From positions 1 through 64,000 of the forward strand of contig NZ_AYYO01000024.1 in the NCBI RefSeq assembly GCF_001436225.1: a stretch of DNA of 64,000 bases, given 5' to 3'. Source of the DNA: Lacticaseibacillus sharpeae JCM 1186 = DSM 20505 (lineage in GTDB: Bacteria; Bacillota; Bacilli; Lactobacillales; Lactobacillaceae). The notes below the pieces were generated by a model. It searched no databases. It was given only the letters and a program-made list of their open reading frames with translations, and was not told the origin of the DNA. Positions 8,110 to 15,296 of this stretch are shown in pieces (the first letter of the stretch is position 1; every line of letters starts with the position of its first letter). The position numbers and the translations under genes are program-made.

Positions 8110-8198
8110 CGGCTTTTAGTTTGCGCTTCATTTGACGTCATCGACTAATCGATGGACTGCAGTCGGACATCACGCGGGCACGTGGTGTCCTTCTTTGT
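8075..8198 (-). ncRNA. Antisense antitoxin-like RNA, copy B
   Basis: The extended -10 TGTTATAAT (hexamer 8205-8210) predicts a start near 8198. The 5' hairpin GGACACCACG/CGTGATGTCC and the 3' terminator (GCCGCT/AGCGGC with an inner ACTTC/GAAGT stem and five U) match copy A almost base for base. About 35 nt at its 3' end are complementary to the end of the toxin coding sequence, the usual arrangement for tail-to-tail type I antitoxins. Confidence 0.7.
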
Positions 8199-8524
8199 AT
8201 CTGTATTATAACACGTTATAGAGCTTATGCCACCATGACCTATCGTAGCAAAATAACGAACTGGTTTGTTGCAAAAAGTAGTGACTCACGTATACACAAA
8301 ATGCAACGAAAACGTTGGTTCAACCAGGTTTTAGAAAGGCATAAACTTCTTTTTTGAGGTGTTAATTTGACTAAGCCCGCCGTCTCAACATTTGCATAAT
8401 TTTTTACACAAAATCATCATTTAGCATAACATCCGTATACGCATCGCTGGTTGCCATCAGGTAGAATTAAGAGGCAGAAAGTTGAATAGCGGTGGCATCC
8501 CTTTTTGGAAAGGAGGTGGTGCGT

Positions 8525-8671
8525 ATGGTTCAAAGCCAGCGCGCACCATTCAGAGTCCAGTTAAAGGAGGTGCTAATGTGCAATGACGGCGTTCGCGCTG
8601 TCGTACCTGATTGCAGTGGGTGCAATCCTGCTGGTTCTGCTCGCCACGAAAAAGGTGGGCAAAGCTGGTAA
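8525..8671 (+). CDS. Leader ORF overlapping toxin gene out of frame (unit C)
   Basis: This frame has the SD GGAAAGGAGGTG, starts at the same position relative to the toxin as the leader of unit B, and shares the GCACCA stretch near its codon 7. Instead of stopping at the toxin start it runs 48 codons, overlapping the toxin gene by 89 nt in another frame. It may be a leader whose original stop was lost. No protein function is proposed. Confidence 0.4.
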   Translation: MVQSQRAPFRVQLKEVLMCNDGVRAVVPDCSGCNPAGSARHEKGGQSW

Positions 8672-8792
8672 GGACATGCTCCACGAAATTGCCGGAATTC
8701 TAAACGGATTCACGGAAATTATCGTGGCAGCATGCGCACTCATCAAAGCAATCAGGGAGCTTATAAATTTGTGCAAACGAAAAGGCCGCTAA
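8583..8792 (+). CDS. Small cationic membrane peptide, putative type I toxin (unit C)
   Basis: 69 residues. It begins MTAFALSYL, close to the MTAFMLSVL start of the unit B peptide. A hydrophobic helix at about 4-22 and a Lys-rich linker (KKVGKAGK) follow. A second hydrophobic stretch (about 38-55) and a basic tail CKRKGR close the protein. The SD AGGAGGTG is 10 nt upstream of the ATG as in unit B. The stop codon falls in the left arm of the terminator shared with the convergent RNA. It is a divergent paralogue of 7879-8109; toxicity is inferred from architecture only. Confidence 0.6.
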   Translation: MTAFALSYLIAVGAILLVLLATKKVGKAGKDMLHEIAGILNGFTEIIVAACALIKAIRELINLCKRKGR

Positions 8793-8900
8793 CCACATCG
8801 ACTTTGGTTTAATAGCGACCTTCTTGGTTTGCGTTAATGCCATCGTCTAATCAGCCGACTGCACTAGGACATCACGCGGGCACGTGGTGTCCTTCTTTAT
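8780..8900 (-). ncRNA. Antisense antitoxin-like RNA, copy C
   Basis: The -10 TATAAT at 8907-8912 (TG extended) predicts a start near 8900. The 5' hairpin GGACACCACG/CGTGATGTCC is retained. The 3' terminator pairs GGTCGCTA with TAGCGGCC and has an inner AACCA/TGGTT stem. That pairing differs from copies A and B while keeping the structure. This covariation supports a structured RNA and may give cognate specificity. Confidence 0.68.
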
Positions 8901-8961
8901 ACCTAAATTATAACACGTTCCGTCAGTCGCAACTAGATTTTGGCATCAATCAAACACCCGC

Positions 8962-9084
8962 ATGAGCTCAACCAACACAACGACCGGAATTCTAAACGGA
9001 TTCACGGAAATTATCGTGGCAGCTTGCTCACTCATCAAAGCAATCAGGGAGCTTATAAATTTGTGCAAACGAAAAGGCCGCTAA
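8962..9084 (+). pseudogene. N-terminally truncated toxin copy (unit D)
   Basis: From 8983 the DNA is nearly identical to 8692-8792, the second half of the unit C toxin gene, with two substitutions. An in-frame ATG at 8962 leaves a 40-residue frame, but there is no SD and the first membrane helix is missing. It is best read as a decayed duplicate. Confidence 0.6.
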
Positions 9085-9185
9085 CGACTTTGTAGGAGTT
9101 ACGGCCCTTCGCTTGTAATATCTGCCATCGTCTAATCAGCCGACTGCACTAGGACATCACGCTGGCACGTGGTGTCCTTCTTTAT
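9072..9185 (-). ncRNA. Antisense antitoxin-like RNA, copy D
   Basis: TATAAT at 9192-9197 is kept, but the TG extension is lost (GC), so the promoter may be weaker. The 5' hairpin GGACACCACG/CGTGATGTCC is intact. The terminator pairs GTTACGGCC with GGCCGCTAAC (one bulged base). Confidence 0.6.
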
Positions 9186-9357
9186 ACCTAAATTATAGCG
9201 CAATCAGGCAGTTGCAACTAGATTTTGACATTCTAACGCCCCCATCCATTGAGTTTGCCCCGGTCAGCTTAACGCCACACGCAAAAATAACACCTGCTAT
9301 GTCATTAATTGCAACCAGGTTTCCAACAAATTGAAATTCCATTTTTCTGTGTGCCGC

Positions 9358-9393
9358 AAAAAAAACACCCCTCAGCATGCTGTTAAGGGATGT
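9358..9393 (-). terminator. Terminator of the oppA-like gene
   Basis: On the minus strand ACATCCCTT pairs with AGGGGTGT around the palindrome CAGCATGCTG, followed by eight U. Confidence 0.8.
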
Positions 9394-9451
9394 CCTTTGG
9401 TTGCCGGAAAGCCGCCTGGGCGACCTCCGTTTTGTGTTTCTTCTATATAAG

Positions 9452-11113
9452 TTACTTGATGTACGCGTTCTTGTAGCTCCACTGCGTACCAGCCGTGTTG
9501 TGCACGAGGCCCTTCACGTCACTCTTCTGCAGCCAGGAGTAGACACTCTGGTACAGTGGCGTAACGGCCTGGTCGGTGGTCAGCAGCTGGCTAGCCTGAA
9601 CCATGTCGTCCCAACGCTTGGCTGGGTCGTTAGCATCGGTCGTGCTGGCCTTCTGAACCAGCGCGTTGTACTTGGCGGAGTTGTACTTACCCTTGTTGTA
9701 GGAACTGGAGTTGGTCAGAACCTGCAGGAAGGAGATTGGGTCGTTGAAGTCCGCACCCCAACCAGAGAGGGTCAGGTCGAAGTCGCCGCTGTCCTGAAGC
9801 TGCTTAGCTGACTGCGTAGGCATGGTCTTGATGGTGATGGACAGACCAGGCATGAGCTTCTCGAGCTGCGCCTTGATGTACTGCACAACTTCCTTAGTTG
9901 CAGGGTCGGAGTTGTTGTCGGAACCTGCGAGCAAGGTAATCTTCGCGGACTTCACGCCGGTTGCCTTCTGTGCTGCTGCCCACTTCTTGGTCACGAGGGC
10001 CTTGTTGAAGGTGTTGGCACCCGCAACCTTCTGATCCTTAGAGAAGTCCTTCCCCGTCGTAGGGTTGGAGGCCAGGGAGGTGGAAACGAACCCGGTTGGG
10101 ATAATCGTGTTCACACCGACCACCTTCTTGGCCAGCTGCTTGCGGTCAAGTGCGGCGGAGACACCCTGCCGGAAGTCCTTGTTGTTGAAGAGCTTGGCGA
10201 GGTTAGTGTTCTTGTCCTGGTAGTTGTATGCCAGGTAGCTGACGTAAGAGTATGCGTACGTCTTGTAGTCACTCTCGCTGGCGTAGTTGGCAACCTGGGT
10301 GGCATCCAGCTGCGTCATGTCGAGCTTGCCGGTCTGGTACAGGTCCAGGCTGGAGGTGCTGTCAGACACAACGTTGTAGGTAATCTTGTCGAGCTTGACG
10401 GCCTTCTTGTCCCAGTAGTCGTTGTTCTTCACGAACGTCCAGTTGTTGGCCGTCCCGTTCCACTTGCTAATCTTGAAGGGCCCGGAGTAGACGGTGTACT
10501 TGGCGTTGGTGCCGTACTTGCTACCGTACTTTTCAACCACCTTCTGATTCTGGGGGCCAAAGAGTGGGTAGGCCATCAGGACCTTGAAGTAGGCAATTGG
10601 CTGATCGAGGCTAACGACCACGGTGTGCTTGTCGGTCGCCTTGATGCCCAGCGTGCTTGGGTCTTTCTTCCCGTTAACGATGTCGCTGGCGTTCTTGATG
10701 CCTTCGAACAGGTATGCGTATGGGGACGCGGTCTTCGGCGTCACCGTCCGCTGCCAGGAATAAACGAAATCCTGCGCCGTGATTGGGTCGCCGTTACTCC
10801 ACTTCGCGTTCTTCCGAATCGTGAAGGTGTAAGTCTTGCCGTCCGCGCTGACCTTGGTCTTGGACGCGAGCCCGGCTTCTGCCTTCCCGTTCTTACCCAG
10901 CCGGAACAGGCTTTCGAACACGTTCCCGGTCTGGCCGTAACCAGTTGATTTTGAAATGTCGATGGTGTCGAGCTGCGCAGACGCGGGCAGGTTAAGTACC
11001 TGCTTCTTGTCGGCGTCGCTGCTCTTACTGCTACCGCAAGCCGCCAGCACTACAGCACTCAACAACGTAACGGTGCCCAGACTAACGACCTTCAACCAAT
11101 TTTTCTTCGCCAT
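9452..11113 (-). CDS. oppA: Oligopeptide ABC transporter substrate-binding lipoprotein
   Basis: 553 residues. The signal peptide ends in the lipobox LAAC (Cys near residue 26). The rest is a family 5 extracellular solute-binding protein: the TYTFTIRKNAKWSNGDPITA block near 91-110 and the DFVYSWQR segment are hallmarks of OppA/DppA. It captures peptides outside the cell and passes them to an ABC permease that is not encoded here. SD AAGGAGAA. A T-box with a Met specifier lies about 340 nt upstream on the same strand, so its likely job is supplying methionine-containing peptides. Exact substrate specificity cannot be read. Confidence 0.9.
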   Translation of the reverse strand: MAKKNWLKVVSLGTVTLLSAVVLAACGSSKSSDADKKQVLNLPASAQLDTIDISKSTGYGQTGNVFESLFRLGKNGKAEAGLASKTKVSADGKTYTFTIRKNAKWSNGDPITAQDFVYSWQRTVTPKTASPYAYLFEGIKNASDIVNGKKDPSTLGIKATDKHTVVVSLDQPIAYFKVLMAYPLFGPQNQKVVEKYGSKYGTNAKYTVYSGPFKISKWNGTANNWTFVKNNDYWDKKAVKLDKITYNVVSDSTSSLDLYQTGKLDMTQLDATQVANYASESDYKTYAYSYVSYLAYNYQDKNTNLAKLFNNKDFRQGVSAALDRKQLAKKVVGVNTIIPTGFVSTSLASNPTTGKDFSKDQKVAGANTFNKALVTKKWAAAQKATGVKSAKITLLAGSDNNSDPATKEVVQYIKAQLEKLMPGLSITIKTMPTQSAKQLQDSGDFDLTLSGWGADFNDPISFLQVLTNSSSYNKGKYNSAKYNALVQKASTTDANDPAKRWDDMVQASQLLTTDQAVTPLYQSVYSWLQKSDVKGLVHNTAGTQWSYKNAYIK

Positions 11114-11301
11114 GAAAATTCTCCTTGATGCTAATCGCTTATCGACTAGCGTTCTTGCTTCCTCAAACTACCGACGCGGTCCGTGCAACAACAGCAACAC
11201 ATACGCATCACCCCCAAAACTTGCGGCCTGGCCGCACGTGCACAAGGCGGCCAGCCGATCACCATGCGGACTCACTTACTTTTCGTCCGCTCACATTTTT
11301 C

Positions 11302-11330
11302 ATAATGCCATATGAAAACAAGCTAATCAA
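11302..11330 (-). promoter_or_regulatory. Possible second promoter for oppA
   Basis: TTGATT (11325-11330), a 17-nt spacer and CATTAT (11302-11307) lie downstream of the T-box terminator. If used, this would give T-box-independent oppA transcription. The leader that follows contains a strong hairpin TGGCCGC/GCGGCCA. The remaining sequence between 11114 and 11450 shows no ORF. Confidence 0.35.
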
Positions 11331-11452
11331 CCGCAACATTGTATGGTTTTGTAAAAGTGCTTTGTTCACTTTGCTGACACCGACCGCAACCTGCAGTCCA
11401 CATAATACTGGTCATGACCCGATCACCTGCTCTCGCAATGCTAATTTTGCCG

Positions 11453-11722
11453 AAAAAAAGACGCCCCACAGATTCCGCTGAATCTGTAGGGGCGTCATTG
11501 CGCGTTACCACCCTAATTCGCTAGACTCGTGCCTAGCCTCAACCGTACAGGACGCACTGCGCCCGATACGTTGCAGGATAACGGCTGCATCCGGGTTGGT
11601 GGCTCATACCCCAACCTGCTCGGAGCTCATTTTCATGCGGGCCTGCGCCGGGGCTTCCACCAATTCCCCTTCTCTGTCGACGCGTACCGACAATCTCTTC
11701 TCGTCAGTGCATTGCTTAATTG
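11453..11722 (-). promoter_or_regulatory. T-box riboswitch, Met specifier
   Basis: The T-box sequence AGGGTGGTAACGCG is at 11501-11514. It is followed by a terminator at 11453-11495 with GACGCCCC/GGGGCGTC and ACAGATTC/GAATCTGT stems and seven U. Stem I includes the distal hairpin GGGGAATTGGTGGAAGCCCC. The specifier loop reads GAAA-AUG-A, placing AUG at 11628-11630. The same GAAA-AUG context occurs in the metA T-box at 36618-36620. Uncharged tRNA-Met should allow read-through into oppA. Confidence 0.8.
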
Positions 11723-11727
11723 CTGCT

Positions 11728-11756
11728 TATTATGCCATGATTTCGGCGTACGTCAA
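11728..11756 (-). promoter_or_regulatory. Promoter of the T-box/oppA transcript
   Basis: TTGACG (11751-11756), a 17-nt spacer and ATAATA (11728-11733), just upstream of T-box stem I. Confidence 0.6.
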
Positions 11757-11885
11757 GGGGCAAATGCGGCGACATTACGTCACAGGTGGACAATTTGGCG
11801 GCAATTTGTATGGTTTTAGGTGGTGTGGTGGCTGGTAGATGGGGAAAAGTCGGCGGGACGGTGTGACATAAATATTTTTTGCCCA

Positions 11886-12281
11886 CTACACGCCAAATCG
11901 ATTACTGAGCGCGATGATTGCACGCAGGAGTTGTTGTTTTCCTTGAATCACCGCATCCAGATTATCGGTGACGTTGACGTATAAGATGCCCCGGTCTAGT
12001 TTAACCGCCTCATTCCACGCAATTTTGGTGATTTTTTGTGCCGTTTTTGGTGCGTGCACATCCACACCACTAGTACTAATCAGGTCAGTGGTGAAGCCGC
12101 CCTCCTCCATGCGAATTAACCCATCAGTGGTCGGAAACATGTAGAGTTCAATGTTGTCCCCGTTCGCACGGAAAAACTCGGTCGAGATGGTGTACACACC
12201 GCTATTTGAATCAGCCGCGGGCGTAATCTTTTCAGCTGGGGTCATCCGTTGATACTGGGTAAACCATTTGTTGTTTGGCAT
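11886..12281 (-). CDS. DUF1828-like protein, second gene of a two-gene module
   Basis: 131 residues with a pattern like DUF1828 proteins: an N-terminal beta-rich part (NIELYMFPTTDGLIRMEEGG) with the conserved L-x-DGG-like turn, then a C-terminal helical part ending LLRAIIALSNRF. The protein at 53117-53521 has the same layout (ISVYKLADGRFELSDDG and LLRVMLAVGSL). It starts by a TAATG overlap with the upstream gene, SD AAGGAGGAG. The paired arrangement occurs twice in this window, so the two proteins very likely act together. No biochemical role is established; a TA or defence function is conjecture. Confidence 0.6.
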   Translation of the reverse strand: MPNNKWFTQYQRMTPAEKITPAADSNSGVYTISTEFFRANGDNIELYMFPTTDGLIRMEEGGFTTDLISTSGVDVHAPKTAQKITKIAWNEAVKLDRGILYVNVTDNLDAVIQGKQQLLRAIIALSNRFGV

Positions 12282-12754
12282 TACGACTCCTCCTTAAGGT
12301 TAATGTGTTTCAAAAATCGAACCCAAGTATCAGCAACATCATCTACATTCGGAAATTCACATTTATCAGTAGCATATGCAATCGCATCTGGTTTTCGTTG
12401 CCCAGGATTATACAAATGTATATGTCCTCGACCACGAATAATCTCACCACTTGGGTTTTTATGAAAACCATCCACGTCCAGTCGGATTAACGGCAAATTA
12501 GATTTTTTAAATCGTAAAAACATTGTGTAGCAAACCTCTTTATGTCGTAAACTTCGAAGATAGAAGTGTAGAACATAATTAGGCAGTTTAGTTGAACCTG
12601 AAGTGATGATAAAGTCAGCGGTCATGATGTCTTCTGACAGTGGTTCTCGCAATTTTGCAGTAAAACTTACCAAGTCGTTTGGATTCACAGCATATTTTTT
12701 AACCTGGATTAACCAAGCAATCTGTGCTTTAGTCAACGAATATTCATCCAGCAT
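12281..12754 (-). CDS. DUF6978-like protein, first gene of a two-gene module
   Basis: 157 residues, starting with a helix LTKAQIAWLI found also at 53518-53994 (LTNSEVQWLL). A beta-rich core follows with FRFKKSNLPLIRLDVDGFHKNP and then GHIHLYNPG. The paralogue has FKNDGTQLIRLDIGGKHKN and NHMHVYS. The paired HxH and Asp residues look like a conserved active or binding site. The C-terminus (VDDVADTWVRFLKHINL) also matches the paralogue. SD GGGGTGA. A 14-bp motif shared with the second copy lies 27 nt upstream of the ATG. Family assignment is by memory of the pattern. Confidence 0.6.
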   Translation of the reverse strand: MLDEYSLTKAQIAWLIQVKKYAVNPNDLVSFTAKLREPLSEDIMTADFIITSGSTKLPNYVLHFYLRSLRHKEVCYTMFLRFKKSNLPLIRLDVDGFHKNPSGEIIRGRGHIHLYNPGQRKPDAIAYATDKCEFPNVDDVADTWVRFLKHINLKEES

Positions 12755-12780
12755 TTCGTCACCCCTTTATGCGTCTATAT

Positions 12781-12794
12781 ATAGATTTCGCAAA
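12781..12794 (-). promoter_or_regulatory. Shared upstream motif of the DUF6978/DUF1828 module, copy 1
   Basis: TTTGCGAAATCTAT on the minus strand, followed by ATATAG, probably overlaps the -10 region. The identical 14 bp precede the second module at 54024-54037 at nearly the same distance from the start codon. Confidence 0.5.
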
Positions 12795-12887
12795 AAAGGG
12801 TTAAATGCCCCGAAAAATTCTTCGTCTACCTAAATTTTAAGCAATTAATCTACACCCAGCAACATTTCACCGCATGACCCTAACTAA

Positions 12888-13571
12888 TTACACCTGCCGA
12901 ATCTTATCCACAATCAGCTGCCCACTGCGTTCGCGGTGCATCTCCCAGACCTCAACGGACCGCTTCAGCTGGGCCACGTCGCGCATCTGCTTGTTGAACG
13001 CCTCGTCCTTATCGGTGTACTCCAAGTACTGCCGCTTCTGGGCCGTCACCATCACGTGGGCGAGGTCGTCGCGCAGGGTCGGCTCCTCTTCTAGCTCGAC
13101 AATCGCCACGTCGGTAATGCGGTTATAGATATTTTTGTGCGCGTACTTATTCAGCGCCGCCGTCTGTTGCCGCAGCAAACCGGACCCGAAGACTTGGGCC
13201 AGATCATCCTGGTTGTTCTCCGACAGGTCATTTTGCACGCGGTAATAGAGCGCGCTGAACTCGGCATCCAGCTCCGGCGTGATTTTGACCACCGACTCGG
13301 GGTGCGCCCGCTCGTAACGCTTGCGTTTGCGCCAGTTAACGAAGAGGTGTACTGCCAGTGCCAGCAGCAATACCATAATAATCGAGCCGCCGACCTGGTG
13401 CCCCGGCAGGAAGAAGAACAGCACGCGCCGGCCGGTGTAGAACTTGTTGCCGCCGCCATGGAAGGCCCGCGCCCCGAGATGTCCGCCGACGCTGGCGGAG
13501 GTGAATACACTCGGCAGCAGCATGAAGCCCGTAGCTGCCGCCATCATCATTGTCCGAATCTTTTTATGCAT
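12888..13571 (-). CDS. Tim44-like domain membrane protein
   Basis: 227 residues. A signal-like N-terminal helix (6-25) and a Gly-rich loop precede a transmembrane helix (about 62-82) and a basic stretch RKRKRYER. The C-terminal ~130 residues form a cytosolic domain of the Tim44/NTF2-like type (ELDAEFSALYYRVQNDLSENN, then VEVWEMHRERSGQL with the typical W.fxR). Bacterial members of this family are uncharacterised membrane-associated proteins. The SD is weak. It lies convergent to nothing and divergent from the glycerate kinase gene. Confidence 0.65.
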   Translation of the reverse strand: MHKKIRTMMMAAATGFMLLPSVFTSASVGGHLGARAFHGGGNKFYTGRRVLFFFLPGHQVGGSIIMVLLLALAVHLFVNWRKRKRYERAHPESVVKITPELDAEFSALYYRVQNDLSENNQDDLAQVFGSGLLRQQTAALNKYAHKNIYNRITDVAIVELEEEPTLRDDLAHVMVTAQKRQYLEYTDKDEAFNKQMRDVAQLKRSVEVWEMHRERSGQLIVDKIRQV

Positions 13572-13680
13572 GAATTGTTTACGCTTTCTGATATTGGTCT
13601 ACCAGAATTTTAGCATACAAATCCCCCCGGTGCCCGTGCTAAGATTAGGATAACAGCAAGTGTACACGTGGAGGCAAGTT

Positions 13681-14823
13681 ATGAAATTCGTCATCGCACC
13701 AGATTCATTCAAAGGCAGTCGCACCGCCGCGCAAATCGCCGCGGCCATCAAGTCCGGGCTCACCCGCGTGTTCCCCGACGCCGAATACGTGCTCATCCCC
13801 ATGGCGGACGGCGGCGAGGGCACCGTCCAGTCGCTGGTCGACGCCACGGCCGGGCGGAAAATCAGTGCGGTGGTCACTGGACCGCTGGGCACCCCCGTCA
13901 CCGCGGAGTTCGGCATCCTGGGCGACGGCGTCACCGCGGTAATCGAAATGGCGGCGGCGAGTGGTCTCGACTACACGACAGCCGCCACGCGCAACCCGCT
14001 GACGGCCACCACGTACGGCACCGGCGAACTGATTCGTGCGGCCCTCGACCAGGGCGTCCGGCACATCATCCTCGGCCTGGGCGGCAGTGCTACCAACGAT
14101 GGCGGGGCCGGCATGGCGCAGGCACTCGGGATTCGGCTGCTGGATGCGCAGGGGCGCGACCTGGAACGCGGCGGGGCCGCCCTCGCCCACTTGGCCCGCA
14201 TTGACCTGACCGGCGCAGACCCGCGGTTAGCGCAGACCGAGTTCATCCTCGCCGCCGACGTCACGAACCCCCTCACCGGACCAAATGGTGCCTCAGCGGT
14301 TTTCGGCCCGCAAAAAGGCGCCACGCCCGCAATGGTGCAGGAGCTGGATACCAGCCTCGCCCACTTCGCTGCCGTTATCCAGCAGGCCACCGGCAAGGAC
14401 GTCGCGCAGGTGCCCGGTGCTGGGGCCGCCGGCGGTCTCGGCGCCGGTCTGCTGGCGTTCACGCACGCGCGGCTGGAGCACGGCATCGAGATTGTGACGC
14501 GCTACACCCACCTCAAGGAGCGGGCGCGCGGAGCCGATTACGTCTTCACCGGTGAGGGCGGCATTGATTTCCAGACACAATACGGCAAAACGCCATTCGG
14601 GGTCGCACGCGCCACCAAGGCGGTTGCCCCGAACGCCCCAGTGATTGTCCTGGCCGGCAACATTGGCCGCGGCGTCGACGTGCTGTACGGGCCGGACAAA
14701 ATCGACGCCATTTTCGCCACCCCCAGCGGTGCCAAATCGCTCGCCCAGGCCATTGCGGATACGGACAGCGACGTGTCCGCATTGGCGGAGAATGTGGGTC
14801 GGCTGCTGCGGGCGCGCAGGTAA
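13681..14823 (+). CDS. glxK: Glycerate kinase, type 2 (GarK/GlxK family)
   Basis: 380 residues from ATG 13681, chosen for its GGAGG SD. The start KFVIAPDSFKGSRTAAQIA and the segments PMADGGEGTVQSLV, GLGGSATNDGGAGMAQALG and EGGIDFQTQYGKTPFGVA are diagnostic of family 2 glycerate kinases. The enzyme phosphorylates D-glycerate with ATP, giving 2-phosphoglycerate (some members 3-phosphoglycerate), and feeds lower glycolysis. No glycerate transporter or tartronate genes flank it, so it stands alone. G+C is very high even for this window. Its length is normal for the family. Confidence 0.92.
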   Translation: MKFVIAPDSFKGSRTAAQIAAAIKSGLTRVFPDAEYVLIPMADGGEGTVQSLVDATAGRKISAVVTGPLGTPVTAEFGILGDGVTAVIEMAAASGLDYTTAATRNPLTATTYGTGELIRAALDQGVRHIILGLGGSATNDGGAGMAQALGIRLLDAQGRDLERGGAALAHLARIDLTGADPRLAQTEFILAADVTNPLTGPNGASAVFGPQKGATPAMVQELDTSLAHFAAVIQQATGKDVAQVPGAGAAGGLGAGLLAFTHARLEHGIEIVTRYTHLKERARGADYVFTGEGGIDFQTQYGKTPFGVARATKAVAPNAPVIVLAGNIGRGVDVLYGPDKIDAIFATPSGAKSLAQAIADTDSDVSALAENVGRLLRARR

Positions 14824-14877
14824 CGCGCGCCGTACTGAACTGTGCACCAATCTGTGCCATGGTGTTATAATTTATGT

Positions 14878-14990
14878 AGGCGAGGAGCAGGCGCGCTCCT
14901 CTCGCAAAACCAATAATTTTAGTGGTGCCAAGTAGATTAGTAACGATCAACCGACCGCCTTCACTCAGCAGGAGCTATGGCGGTCTTTTT
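14878..14990 (+). ncRNA. Hol-Tox antitoxin-like RNA, copy 1
   Basis: The extended -10 TGTTATAAT (hexamer 14866-14871) gives a start near 14878. The RNA has a 5' hairpin GAGGAGC/GCTCCTC and ends in the terminator GACCGCC/GGCGGTC with five U (14953-14990). It converges on a truncated toxin copy and may be an orphan or act on the intact copy in trans. Confidence 0.65.
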
Positions 14991-14995
14991 GCGTC

Positions 14996-15060
14996 CTAAT
15001 CCAACGCAAGAATGGCAACAACCAGCGCGATGATGGAGCTGCTTATCTGCTTCAATTCGA
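14996..15060 (-). pseudogene. Truncated Hol-Tox-like toxin, copy 1
   Basis: The last 13 codons (SIIALVVAILALD and stop) match the end of the intact peptide at 15201-15296. Upstream the frame runs into the promoter of RNA copy 2 without a start codon or SD. It was probably cut during tandem duplication. Confidence 0.65.
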
Positions 15061-15083
15061 CGCAATGGTGTTATAATTTATGT

Positions 15084-15195
15084 AGGCGGGTAGCAGGTAC
15101 GCTCCTCTCGCAAAACCACTAATTTTAGTGGTGCCAAACTAGCTAGTCTAAACATCAGACCGCCTTAGCTTTGCAGCAGCTATGGCGGTCTTTTT
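15084..15195 (+). ncRNA. Hol-Tox antitoxin-like RNA, copy 2
   Basis: The extended -10 TGTTATAAT (hexamer 15072-15077) gives a start near 15084. Internal hairpin ACCACTAA/TTAGTGGT. Terminator GACCGCC/GGCGGTC with an inner AGCT/AGCT stem and five U at 15158-15195. It ends 6 nt before the stop of the convergent toxin gene, so it would pair with the 3' UTR of the toxin mRNA. Confidence 0.72.
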
Positions 15196-15200
15196 GCGTC

Positions 15201-15296
15201 TTAATCCAACGCAAGAATGGCTACGACCAGCGCGATGATCGCGACAATGAGACTCGCAAACTTCAACGCAAGGTCGATTGCATCCTTGATGGACAT
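15201..15296 (-). CDS. Holin-like type I toxin (Hol-Tox family-like), 31 residues
   Basis: The short peptide starts MSIKDAIDLALKFASLIVAI and ends LVVAILALD. It has one membrane helix of about 20 residues preceded by a short amphipathic start, as in the Hol-Tox peptides of Firmicutes (MSVYxALxLMISFxxL pattern). SD GGAGG. The inverted repeat CCTTCGAA (15308-15315) / TTCGAAGG (15356-15363) can hide part of the SD in the mRNA. A convergent RNA with its own promoter and terminator completes a type I TA locus. The family call is by pattern; toxicity is not shown. Confidence 0.7.
   Translation of the reverse strand: MSIKDAIDLALKFASLIVAIIALVVAILALD

Larger units (their letters stand above)
7340..9200. 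repeat. Four tandem convergent toxin/antisense-RNA units
   Basis: Units A to D repeat the order toxin 3' end, shared terminator, conserved RNA hairpin, minus-strand promoter. Units B and C also share a 5' leader: CATCCGTATA, then TTGCCATCAGGTA, AGTTGAATAGCGGTG and the strong SD. A and D are truncated on the toxin side only. The approximate spacing is 0.7 kb between A, B and C and 0.3 kb between C and D. Confidence 0.75.

Noticed and set aside
7340-9200. CRISPR array
   Set aside because: The repeats are long gene-sized units with promoters and terminators, not short repeats with unique spacers.
11114-11450. SAM riboswitch or second T-box in the oppA leader
   Set aside because: No SAM-box core and no second GGGTGG T-box sequence were found; only a GC-rich hairpin is present.
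11323-11511. 62-codon minus-strand ORF upstream of oppA
   Set aside because: It runs through the T-box antiterminator/terminator and has no SD.
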